From Allomuricauda sp. TY007 (GTDB lineage Bacteria; Bacteroidota; Bacteroidia; Flavobacteriales; Flavobacteriaceae), in NCBI RefSeq assembly GCF_010468565.1, contig NZ_WUEG01000019.1:1-51713 (forward strand): DNA of 51,713 nucleotides, in the 5' to 3' direction. The notes beneath the pieces were generated by a model. The model made no database searches. It saw only the letters and a program-made list of their open reading frames with translations, and had not been told where the DNA came from. Shown here one piece after another: positions 24,877 to 34,125 of the stretch. A program made the translations under genes and the position numbers. Every line of letters begins with the position of its first letter. The stretch's first letter is position 1.

Positions 24877-25461
24877 ATGAAATATAAAATTTTGATAATC
24901 CTATTGGTAGTTGTTGTCATCGGTTGTAAAAACGAAGAAAAGAACAATCCCAAAATAGAGACAGAACACGATCATACCCAGAGTGAACCTAAATCTGAGA
25001 ACAAAAAAACCCTAAGTCCACATACATCGGCAATGGCGATGATAGGTGATGCTCATATCCATATAGATTATTCGTCGCCAGGCGTAAGGGATAGAATTAT
25101 TTTCGGTGGACTGTTGGCGTACGACCAAGTCTGGCAGGCTGGTGCCCATATGGCTACTTGGTTGGAAACAAATAAGGATTTAGAAATTGACGGCAAGGTA
25201 TTGAAAGCCGGGAAATATGGATTTTTTGTAATTCCGAATGAAGAAGAATGGACTGTCATTTTCAACAGGAATTGGAACCAACACGGTAAGGACGACTATA
25301 CTGAAAATGATGATGTATTACGATTTAAAGTAACACCTAAAATTTCCGAAAAAATCAAGGAACATTTAGAGTATAAAGTAAACAAAACAACAGAGACTTC
25401 AGGAAAAATCTCAATGGGTTGGGAAAAAGTCACGATTGGATTTCCTTTTGAAATAAAGTAA
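24877..25461 (+). CDS. DUF2911 lipoprotein
   Basis: A 194-residue lipoprotein with lipobox VIGC at about 14-17. A charged His-containing linker (ETEHDHTQSEPKSENKK) precedes the DUF2911 domain (about 45-190: HIDYSSPGVRDRIIFGGLLA, QVWQAGAHMATWLETN, LKAGKYGFFVIPNEEEW). The domain is common in Bacteroidota and its function is unknown. It follows the Cu+ ATPase by 19 bases in the same operon, so a periplasmic copper-related role is likely but unproven. Confidence 0.8.
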   Translation: MKYKILIILLVVVVIGCKNEEKNNPKIETEHDHTQSEPKSENKKTLSPHTSAMAMIGDAHIHIDYSSPGVRDRIIFGGLLAYDQVWQAGAHMATWLETNKDLEIDGKVLKAGKYGFFVIPNEEEWTVIFNRNWNQHGKDDYTENDDVLRFKVTPKISEKIKEHLEYKVNKTTETSGKISMGWEKVTIGFPFEIK

Positions 25462-25462
25462 A

Positions 25463-26170
25463 ATGGTGAACAGAAAAACAGCGAAATGGATTAGAAAAGC
25501 ACACCGCTATTTGGGTGTTTTTTTAGGTGTTCAGTTTTTGATGTGGACAATTAGCGGGATGTATTTCAGCTGGACGGACATTGACGAGATACACGGCGAC
25601 CATTTTAAGAAAGCGGCACCTGTGCAGACCTCTTTTGATAATTTGCTCGGCACATCCCAACTGGCCATAAAAGAACCCGTCCAATCTTTGGAACTACTGG
25701 AAATAGCAAATGAACCTTACTATTGGATTAATGAAGCACGGCTTTATAATGCAAAAACGGGGCAAAGGAAAAATGGAATTTCTAAAAAAGAGGCACAACA
25801 AGTTGCAAGTAGGTATATGTTGAACGATTTGGAAATAGTACAAATTCAATTAGTCGATTCTGTAGGGCCACATCACGAATATCGCGGTCGCCCACTTCCA
25901 GCTTATGAAATCTCGTATGAGACACCACAAAATTTAAAAGCCTATGTGGCGGTTGAAAATGGCGCTTTTCAAACGGTGAGACACAGGGATTGGCGCTGGT
26001 TTGATTTTCTTTGGATGACCCATACAATGGATTATCAGGGAAGGGATAATTTCAACACATTGTTGTTAAGGGCATTTTCACTTTTGGGATTGATAACCGT
26101 CTTAAGCGGTTTCGTTTTATGGTATATCAGTTCCCCATCAATCAGAAAACTGAAAAAGAAAATTAAATAA
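25463..26170 (+). CDS. PepSY domain membrane protein
   Basis: A 235-residue protein with a membrane helix at about 15-35 and a second at about 205-225. A periplasmic PepSY-like region lies between them: RLYNAKTGQRKNGISKKEAQ, LPAYEISYETPQNLKAYVAV and the C-terminal WFDFLWMTHTMDYQGRDNFN. PepSY-associated membrane proteins are often linked to iron or copper reduction at the inner membrane. It starts one base after the previous stop region (TAAAATG). A role in reducing periplasmic metals is inference. Confidence 0.75.
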   Translation: MVNRKTAKWIRKAHRYLGVFLGVQFLMWTISGMYFSWTDIDEIHGDHFKKAAPVQTSFDNLLGTSQLAIKEPVQSLELLEIANEPYYWINEARLYNAKTGQRKNGISKKEAQQVASRYMLNDLEIVQIQLVDSVGPHHEYRGRPLPAYEISYETPQNLKAYVAVENGAFQTVRHRDWRWFDFLWMTHTMDYQGRDNFNTLLLRAFSLLGLITVLSGFVLWYISSPSIRKLKKKIK

Positions 26171-26195
26171 TTGGTAACAAATAAAACCAAAAATT

Positions 26196-26684
26196 ATGGA
26201 TGCAAACGAACACACAAATTCAGGAAAATCAAAAAATCATTACACACGTTTTGTAGCGATGCTCGCTTGCTCTTTTGTAGCAATGTATATTACAATGTAT
26301 TTAAACACCTATGAATGGGACCATGTATGGTTCAGCCTTACGCGTTTCTATATGGTCTGTCTCGGTATCGCTGCCATGGCCATTATAATGTTTGTAGCAA
26401 TGCGCGGTATGTATCAAAACAAAAAAAAGAATATTGCCATAGTCTTGGGAAGTATCGTTCTCTTTGTAGGTGCATTGGGACTGGTACGCGACCAAAAATC
26501 CACCGTGGGCGATGTACTTTGGATGAAAGCAATGATACCACACCATTCCATTGCAATTTTAACAAGTGAACGAGCAGATATTGAAGACCCTGAAGTCAAA
26601 AAATTGGCTGAAGAAATCATTAAAGCGCAACGTAGGGAAATTGCTGAAATGAAGGCGATGATTGAGCGTTTAGAAAACGAGTAA
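26196..26684 (+). CDS. DUF305 membrane protein
   Basis: A 162-residue protein with three predicted membrane helices (about 22-42, 52-70 and 80-95), then a C-terminal DUF305 segment: WMKAMIPHHSIAILTSERAD, followed by EIIKAQRREIAEMKAMIERL. The MIPHH and repeated Met/His/Glu residues suggest metal binding, as in related copper-locus proteins. It is in the same operon, 25 bases after the PepSY gene and 6 bases before a CDF transporter. Confidence 0.8.
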   Translation: MDANEHTNSGKSKNHYTRFVAMLACSFVAMYITMYLNTYEWDHVWFSLTRFYMVCLGIAAMAIIMFVAMRGMYQNKKKNIAIVLGSIVLFVGALGLVRDQKSTVGDVLWMKAMIPHHSIAILTSERADIEDPEVKKLAEEIIKAQRREIAEMKAMIERLENE

Positions 26685-26690
26685 AACAAA

Positions 26691-27482
26691 GTGGATAAAT
26701 CAATATTCAAAATAGTGAGAATGGATTGTCCTTCTGAGGAATCTATGATTCGGATGAAGTTGGATTCAGTTGGTCGAATTTCAAAATTGGATTTCGATAT
26801 TCCCAACAGAAAACTTACGGTTTTCCATAATGGCAACTTGGAAGAAATTCAGGAAGCCATTGCAGACCTGAAGTTTAATGAAGAATTGATTTCCTCAGAA
26901 CCAACCGATGAAGTAATTGCGGAAGAAGCAAGCAACCAGAGTAGGCTACTGTGGTCAGTTTTGATTATCAATTTTATGTTTTTTGTCATTGAAATGACTA
27001 CAGGATTGATTTCAAAATCAATGGGGCTTGTTGCAGACAGTCTGGATATGCTGGCAGATTCATTTGTATATGGTTTAAGTCTTTTTGCAGTAGGCGGTTC
27101 CCAACTACTTAAAAAAAGAATAGCGACCACTGCCGGTTATTTTCAGATACTTCTTGCGGTTATAGGAATTGTAGAAATAGTGAGAAGGTTTATAAATCCA
27201 ACCGAAGTTCCGGATTTTAAAACAATGATTATAGTCTCAATATTGGCGCTATTGGCCAACGGGCTATGTCTATTTCTTCTTCAAAAATCTAAAAGTAAGG
27301 AAGCCCATATGCAGGCCAGTATGATTTTCACATCAAATGATGTTATCATTAACTCCGGGGTTATTGTTGCTGGGGTTTTGGTACTATGGACTGGCTCACG
27401 ATTGCCTGATTTGATTGTAGGCGCAATCGTTTTTATAGTAGTTGTCCGTGGCGCTCTTAATATTTTGAAATTAGGAAAATAA
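26691..27482 (+). CDS. CDF-family cation transporter with HMA-like N-domain (paralogue 1)
   Basis: A 263-residue protein starting with GTG at 26691. Residues about 5-68 look like a ferredoxin-fold HMA domain but have a single Cys in MDCPSEESMIRMKL instead of CxxC. The CDF membrane part follows (helices from about 85), with the metal-site motif DSLDMLADS and HMQAS. The cytosolic C-terminal CDF domain is missing. Its close paralogue is at 36440. It probably exports divalent metal ions such as Zn2+ or Fe2+. Confidence 0.78.
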   Translation: MDKSIFKIVRMDCPSEESMIRMKLDSVGRISKLDFDIPNRKLTVFHNGNLEEIQEAIADLKFNEELISSEPTDEVIAEEASNQSRLLWSVLIINFMFFVIEMTTGLISKSMGLVADSLDMLADSFVYGLSLFAVGGSQLLKKRIATTAGYFQILLAVIGIVEIVRRFINPTEVPDFKTMIIVSILALLANGLCLFLLQKSKSKEAHMQASMIFTSNDVIINSGVIVAGVLVLWTGSRLPDLIVGAIVFIVVVRGALNILKLGK

Positions 27483-27486
27483 AATT

Positions 27487-29223
27487 ATGAATATGAAAAA
27501 GAACATTTTATATATAGTAATAGCCGTTATCATAGGTTTGGGCGCAGGCTGGCTCATTTTTGGAAATAGCTCAGACAATGCAGCAAATAAGGATACGTCT
27601 GATATGTCCGACCACGACCACTCTGGCGAGAGCGCAGAACAGATGTGGACGTGCTCTATGCACCCACAGATTATGCAACCCGAAGCTGGTGATTGCCCAA
27701 TATGTGGAATGGACTTAATCCCTGCTGAAGCTGGTGCAGATGGTCTCGCTGCAAACGAGATAAAAATGACTGAAAACGCAATGGCGTTAGCAAATATCCA
27801 GACTACTATTGTAGGAAATGCAAAAGCTGGCGATGATGATGGGATGATATCCCTTTCGGGAAAAATAGCGGCAAACGAAGAAAACAATACCGTACAATCC
27901 AGCTATTTCAAAGGTAGGATAGAACAACTCAACGTTAACTATGAAGGTCAGCAAGTAAATCGTGGTCAGTTATTGGCAACCATTTACGCACCGGACCTTG
28001 TAGCGGCACAACAGGAATTGATTACCGCAGCATCGCTTAAGGAATCGCAACCTGCTTTATACAAAGCTGTTCGCAGCAAGCTCAAAAACTGGAAACTATC
28101 AGATACGCAAATCAATGCCATAGAAGAAAGTGGAACGGTACGTGAGAATTTCCGGATTTATGCAACGGTTTCCGGAACGGTTTCAGAAGTAATGGCAGCA
28201 CAGGGCGATTATGTAAATCAAGGACAGCCTATTTTAAAGTTGAGCAACCTCAATTCGGTTTGGGCAGAATTTGATGCCTATGAAAATCAAATAGCACAAT
28301 TCAACGTTGGGCAAAAAATCAATATCACGACTAACGCCTTTCCAAACAAAGAATTTGAAGGAACAATTTCTTTTATTGACCCTGTTCTAAATAATTCGAC
28401 ACGAACGGTAACGGTGCGGGCAACGCTTCAAAATAGAGAAGACCTATTTAAGCCAGGAATGTTTGTTACAGGTAAGGTTGAAGGGGCAACACAAACTATG
28501 GAAAATACACTTTCTGTTCCTGCAAGTGCTGTACTATGGACGGGCGAGCGCTCATTGGTATATGTAAAAACCAATCCTAACGAGCCTGTATTTGAAATGC
28601 GCGAAGTAACCTTGGGCAATCGCTCTGGCGAAACTTACCAATTATCGGCTGGATTAGATAACGGCGATGAAATTGTTACCAATGGAACGTTTACGGTAGA
28701 TGCAGCAGCACAATTACAGGGTAAAAAATCAATGATGAATCAGCAGATGATGCAGGATGAATCGGCTATGATGGGTGATATGGAAATGAGTTTCAGTAAT
28801 GCGTTTAGTTCTGATTTCGACAAAGCATTACCATCATATCTCAAAATGAAAGATGCCCTTGTAGCAAGCGATGCAAGTCAAGTTTCCGCTTTCGCGAAAG
28901 CGACATCAGAAAAATTAAAAGCAATATCGACTGATGATTTAGGTACGATGGAAAAACAACATTTAACCAAAAGTATTGAGATGCTGGATGCCATTGCAAA
29001 CAATGATAATCTGGAAAACCAGCGCGCTCACTTCGTCATTCTAAACGAGAATATCGTGCCTATTGCAATGAGCATAGAAAACTCGACAAATTATTACATT
29101 CAGAAATGCCCTATGGCAAATAACAATAAAGGTGCGGTATGGTTAAGTATGGAAGAAGAAATAAGAAATCCATACTATGGCGATGCAATGTTGACTTGCG
29201 GAAGTGTGATTGATTCGTTGTAA
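27487..29223 (+). CDS. cusB: CusB-type RND periplasmic adaptor with HMBD and DUF3347 ends
   Basis: A 578-residue membrane-fusion protein. Order: N-terminal anchor (about 5-25), heavy-metal-binding domain CSMH..CPICGMDLIP (about 55-79), adaptor barrel-sandwich and beta-barrel domains (about 105-410), a Met-rich linker (MMNQQMMQDESAMMGDMEM), then a DUF3347 domain (about 435-578) with KCPMANNNKGAVWLSMEEEI and a final CG. The domain stack allows copper capture at both ends of the adaptor. The partner is most likely the CusA at 13357. A cargo palindrome lies at 28887. Confidence 0.88.
   Translation: MNMKKNILYIVIAVIIGLGAGWLIFGNSSDNAANKDTSDMSDHDHSGESAEQMWTCSMHPQIMQPEAGDCPICGMDLIPAEAGADGLAANEIKMTENAMALANIQTTIVGNAKAGDDDGMISLSGKIAANEENNTVQSSYFKGRIEQLNVNYEGQQVNRGQLLATIYAPDLVAAQQELITAASLKESQPALYKAVRSKLKNWKLSDTQINAIEESGTVRENFRIYATVSGTVSEVMAAQGDYVNQGQPILKLSNLNSVWAEFDAYENQIAQFNVGQKINITTNAFPNKEFEGTISFIDPVLNNSTRTVTVRATLQNREDLFKPGMFVTGKVEGATQTMENTLSVPASAVLWTGERSLVYVKTNPNEPVFEMREVTLGNRSGETYQLSAGLDNGDEIVTNGTFTVDAAAQLQGKKSMMNQQMMQDESAMMGDMEMSFSNAFSSDFDKALPSYLKMKDALVASDASQVSAFAKATSEKLKAISTDDLGTMEKQHLTKSIEMLDAIANNDNLENQRAHFVILNENIVPIAMSIENSTNYYIQKCPMANNNKGAVWLSMEEEIRNPYYGDAMLTCGSVIDSL
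28887..28902. repeat. Cargo palindrome copy 4
   Basis: CGCTTTCGCGAAAGCG inside cusB, encoding AFAKA in the DUF3347 region. Confidence 0.8.
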
Positions 29224-29258
29224 AAATCATTTGCAACACAGTTGCACCAAAATATTTT

Positions 29259-29266
29259 TATCTTTG
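29259..29266 (+). promoter_or_regulatory. Bacteroidetes -7 promoter box, nearly leaderless
   Basis: TATCTTTG matches TAnnTTTG and ends 4 bases before the GTG start at 29271, closely paralleling the arrangement at 12816-12829. Confidence 0.5.
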
Positions 29267-29270
29267 CATT

Positions 29271-29579
29271 GTGAAAGTTGTAGCAATCATTTTATCGTTT
29301 TATTTCTTGGCACTCAATGTAGAGCCTTGTAGCGATGCGACAAATAGTGCCGATGATACCCAAGTTGTTACAGTAATTGATATTGATGGCGACCACGACC
29401 AAGACTGTGAGTTATGCTCGCCTTTCTGTCAATGTCATTGTTGTCACGTTCACACGATAAATTTTGGGCTTGTTGCATTTCAACCGCTACAGCCTGCTAT
29501 TCCTCAAGAATTCTTTGCCCATTTCGATGACCTTGGCAAAGATATTCCCCATTCCCTTTTTCAGCCACCTCGGGCATAA
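29271..29579 (+). CDS. DUF6660-type small Cys/His-rich secreted protein
   Basis: A 102-residue protein starting with GTG. A signal-like hydrophobic stretch (3-15) precedes a compact metal-ligand cluster: DHDQDCELCSPFCQCHCCHVH (about 43-63), six Cys and three His in roughly 20 residues. The tail is Pro/Phe-rich. It precedes the second CusA locus, just as the HYC_CC_PP gene precedes the first. It is likely a periplasmic metal-binding or sensing protein. Confidence 0.72.
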   Translation: MKVVAIILSFYFLALNVEPCSDATNSADDTQVVTVIDIDGDHDQDCELCSPFCQCHCCHVHTINFGLVAFQPLQPAIPQEFFAHFDDLGKDIPHSLFQPPRA

Positions 29580-29591
29580 TTCAGTTTTCAT

Positions 29592-29612
29592 AGGATAACT
29601 ATATCCTTTTTT
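29592..29612 (+). terminator. Intrinsic terminator or attenuator
   Basis: AGGATA (29592-29597) pairs with TATCCT (29602-29607) across a four-base loop and runs into six T. It lies between the DUF6660 gene and the second cusA, so it may partly stop transcription into the pump genes. Confidence 0.6.
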
Positions 29613-29698
29613 GAAGTTTTCCTAATGGGAATGCTCAACTATGTTTTTGCTACGCGAAAACGCAAACTCGTTTTTTAACTGAATTAATACATTAATCT

Positions 29699-31195
29699 AT
29701 GATTAACAGAATCATTGATTTTTCAATCAATAACAAATTCATCATTGGTCTGTTCACGTTGACTCTTATAGGAGTTGGCATTTGGTCAATGGCAACAGTA
29801 AACCTTGGGTCTGTCCCAGATATTACCAATAATCAGGTGCAGGTCATCACGCAATCGCCCAATCTGGGAACGGAAGATATTGAACAGTTCGTAACCTATC
29901 CCGTAGAACTATCTATGGGTAATTTACCAGGCGTTACAGAAATAAGATCTATCTCACGCTTTGGCCTTTCCGTAGTTACTATCGTTTTTGAAGACGATAT
30001 GGGAACCTATCTTCCTCGACAGCTGGTACAGGAAAAACTAAACGAACTGGGCGAATCTATCCCTGAAAAATTTGGAAGTCCATCTATGGGTCCCATCTCT
30101 ACTGGTTTAGGTCAAATCTATGAATACACTATAAAGCCAGAGGAGGGTTTTGAAAACAAGTATTCGCCTATGGAACTGCGCACCGTGCAAGATTGGGTTA
30201 TCAAACGACAACTCACATTACTGGAAGGCGTGGTAGAGGTCAACTCTTATGGAGGCAGTATTAAACAGTACGAGGTCGCTGTCAACCCAGATAAGTTGAA
30301 TAGTTTGGGTATTAGTATTTCACAAGTGTATGAGGCTCTCGCTCGGAACAATGTGAATACAGGCGGTGCTTACATAGAAAAAAATAAAATGTCAAATTTC
30401 ATAAGAGGTGAAGGTCTTATTCGCTCTTTGGAAGACATTAAAGATATTTCGATTATTAACGAGGGCAACATTCCCGTAACTATTGGAGATGTTGCAACAC
30501 GCGTCCATTTTGGGAATCAGGTACGTTATGGTGCTTTTACGCAAGACGGTAAGGAAGCCGTGGGAGGAATAATAATGATGCTAAAAGGTTCAAACCCTAA
30601 TGCGGTTATCCAAAATGTTAAGAATCGTATGGCAGAAATTGAAAAATCCCTGCCAGAAGGTCTCACTATCGCCCCTATCATTGATCGTAGTGAGCTAATT
30701 GCCAGAACGACCGATACCGTTAAAACCAATTTACTGGAAGGCGCCCTAATCGTGATATTTGCCCTTGTTTTATTGTTGGGTAGTTTAAGAGGTGGCATCA
30801 TAACGGCCACGACCATACCGTTGTCCTTGCTTTTTGCCTTTATATTAATGAAGCAATTTAATGTATGGGCAAACTTAATGAGCTTGGGAGCTATAGACTT
30901 TGGGATTATTATAGATGGTGCCGTGATTATTATAGAAGGAACGGTGTATGAGATCCAAAAACGGATTAGGTCTGGAAAGCTAAAATTCAATCAAGGCGTA
31001 ATGGATAAAGTAGCCTATGATGCCGGAACCACGATGATGGGTTCTGCTTTTTTCGGGCAGATCATTATCCTTATAGTTTTTACACCTATACTTTTCCTTA
31101 CAGGTGTAGAAGGTAAAATGTTCAAACCGATGGCATACACCTTTGGTTTTGCTATGATAGGTGCAATTTTCTGTGTCTTACCTATGTCCCAATGA
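29699..31195 (+). pseudogene. CusA/CzcA RND pump, N-terminal half (frameshifted)
   Basis: 498 residues equal to the first half of a heavy-metal RND pump: helix 1, the first periplasmic lobe, and helices 2-6 with LMSLGAIDFGIIIDGAVIII. The reading frame derails after AMIGAI and ends FCVLPMSQ-stop. In the adjacent frame the same DNA reads LCLTYVPMMSALFMKP, the normal family sequence, so one base is missing around 31170. The D-F-G motif in helix 4 suits divalent-metal (CzcA-like) transport more than CusA. With the base restored it would continue into the next entry. Confidence 0.82.
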
Positions 31196-34119
31196 TGTCT
31201 GCGCTTTTTATGAAACCAGTTCAAAACACCAAAAGCTGGTTTGGCAAATTTGAGCGTTGGCTTGAAAAGATAAGTGATAAAATTATTGGTGCTATACATA
31301 GTGCTTATAAGCCATTATTAAAAGGTGCACTGCGGCTTAAGCTTATCGTGTTATCATCTTCTGCTGTTCTACTTATTATTGCTGGTTTTATATTTTCTAA
31401 TATGGGTGGAGAATTTGTGCCGCAGCTCGATGAAGGAGATATAGCAATGCAGGCGTTTATAAGACCAGGAAGCTCGCTCACAGAATCCATTGAAGTTTCA
31501 AAGAAAATAGAAACTATCCTATTAGAAAATTTTCCTGAAATTAAAACGGTAACAGCACGTATAGGTGTGGCAGATATACCTACAGATCCTATGCCTATGG
31601 ATATTGCAGATATGTACATCATTCTCAATAAGGATATGGACGAGTGGACAACTGCTTCTACTAAAGAAGGTTTGATTGAAGCCATAAGGGATAAACTGGA
31701 TGATGAACTCGTCGGGGTTAATTTATCATTTACCCAACCGGTCGAATTAAGATTTAATGAGCTTTTAGAAGGCGTAAGAGAGGATATTGCAGTAAAGCTA
31801 TATGGCGAAGATTTAGAGGTGTTATCAGACAAGGTTCAGGAAATGGCAGCTATTATAAAGACCGTTCCTGGCGCGGGCGATGTGAGTGCAGAACGTACAG
31901 CTGGACTACCACAAATGACCGTAAAGTTCAGACGAGATAAAATGGCGCAATATGGACTGGATATTCAAAAAGTAAATGATTACATAAGTACTGCTTTTGC
32001 AGGTGGTACCGCTGGCGTCATTTTTGAAGGCGAGAAACGATTTGATCTGGTGGTACGATTTGATGAAAGCCATAGAAAAAGTATTGATGACCTGCGCACG
32101 ATGTACATCGATCTTAAGGATGGAAGCCAGGTACCCATTATTGAAATAGCAGAGATTGAATACGTGCCTGGACCTATGCAAATCTCACGTGACAATACGT
32201 ATAGAAGAACCTATGTAGGTGTAAATGCACGAGGCAGAGATGTGGAGTCTGTTGTAAAAGATATACAACAAAAGTTAGATGAAGAACTGGACTTGCCATC
32301 AGGATATTATATTACCTATGGTGGAGAGTTTGAAAACCTACAAAGCGCTAAGGATCGTTTAACAATTGTTGTGCCCATCGCCCTGTTCTTGATATTTGTA
32401 CTGTTATACTTTGCCTTAAAATCCTTTTCACAATCGCTAATGATTTACATCGCGATACCCTTGGCGGCCATTGGTGGTGTGTTTGCTTTATGGCTTCGAG
32501 ATATGCCATTTAGTATTTCGGCAGGTGTAGGATTTATTGTGCTATTTGGTGTCGCAGTTCTTAACGGGCTGGTACTTATTAACCGATTTAATTCTTTAAA
32601 GGAAGAAGGTGTTACAAGCATAAAGGATAGAATATTTCAAGGGACTAAAGAACGTATTCGCCCCATTATGCTCACGGCTACCACAGATATTTTTGGGTTT
32701 TTACCTATGGCATTTTCCACATCAGCCGGTGCAGAGGTGCAACAACCGCTCGCTACGGTAGTTATTGGTGGGATGCTTACGGCCACCCTACTCACGTTGA
32801 TAGTACTTCCTGTACTCTATATCTTTATAGAAAAGCGACGTGAGCGCAAAGACCAGAACAAGATTGGTTCGTTTAATCCGCAAGCATTGACCACGATTTT
32901 AATACTTGGTTTTATGTTAGGTGGTACCGCTTTGGCGAAAGCGCAACAAACACAAGCACCTGTGCCAGACCTCATTGTTCAGGATAGCATTACACCCATT
33001 ACCTTATCTCGGGCTGTAGAAATTGCCAAAGAGAATTATCCAGCACTCAAGACGAGCCAACTCGAAATAGAAAGACAGAGCGCACTCACGGGCAATGCCT
33101 ATGACTTCGGTAATACTAAAGTATTTACAGGTGGCGAAGAAGTGGCAGATGGTCAGGGCATTTATACCTTGATAGGTATCGGTCAACAAAATATTGATCT
33201 ATTGGGAATAGGTGCCAAAAAACGCTTGCAACAACAACGCATCCAGTTAGCCGAAACAGCTTTTGACCTATCTGAAATCCAGATAGAACTGGAAGTCAAA
33301 AAAGCCTGGTCAGAAGCTTTTCAGGCAAAGAAGAAATTTGTTCTTTATCGAGAACTGGACAGCATTTATGGTCAATTTGCACAATCTGTAGAACTCAATT
33401 TTGAAGTCGAAGCCATTTCGAGACTGGAATATGCTGCTGCGCGCAATCAAGCGTTACAGATAACCAACAGGTTTCAGCAGGCAGAAACAGATTATTTAAT
33501 CGCATTACAAAAACTCAATCTTTGGTTGACACCAGATACGATGTACACCGTAGCTGATGAATTTGAAGCTACCGAAATTTCGGTGTTAGAGACTGATGAT
33601 ACATTGGATGAACATCCCGAGTTATCGCTTTCGCGAAAGCGTATAGACGAAGCACAAGCAAGCTATGATGCAGCAAGGGCAAGCTTACTGCCCCAGTTTA
33701 ATCTGCAAGGTGGCCTGCAACGTGTAAATGGCGATAGTGGTTTCTACACCTATCAGGCAGGGATTTCCATACCGCTGTTTTCTGGCCCAGACCGCAGCCG
33801 CGCAAAAGCTGCTAAACTGGATGCACAGATTGCAGAAACCAATGCCGCATTCAAACAACGCGAGCTGCAATCCCAATATACACAAGCACAGCAAAATTAT
33901 ACACGATGGCGAGATACTTGGTTTTTCTATAAAACCGAAGCTCTGCCACTTGCCATAGACCAGCGCAAAGGCGCATTGCTCGCCTACAAAGAAGGTGCGC
34001 TTGATTATGCAGCATTCACGCAAATTATACGTGATGCCATACAGACCGAAATGGATGCACTGGACGCACTCGATAATTATTTAGAAGCCTTGTTTAAACT
34101 ACAATATTTCCAAAACTAA
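31192..34119 (+). pseudogene. CusA/CzcA C-terminal half fused to a TolC domain
   Basis: 975 residues. About 1-560 complete the RND pump of the preceding entry (helix 7, second periplasmic lobe, helices 8-12). About 575-975 are a whole TolC-family protein (ITLSRAVEIAKENYPALKTS onwards). Between them lies what looks like a former signal peptide, TILILGFMLGGTALAKAQQ. An intact pump-duct fusion of about 1470 residues is found in other Bacteroidota. Because of the frameshift at about 31170, this half has only an internal ATG. It may be untranslated or made as a separate piece. A cargo palindrome is at 33626 and a near-copy at 32928. Confidence 0.8.
33626..33641. repeat. Cargo palindrome copy 5
   Basis: CGCTTTCGCGAAAGCG in the TolC part of the fusion. 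One-mismatch relatives occur at 32928-32943 and 36116-36129. Confidence 0.8.
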
Positions 34120-34125
34120 AAAAAG

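Noticed and set aside
29648..29672. TACGCGAAAACGC resembling the cargo palindrome
   Set aside because: Too many mismatches to count as a copy.
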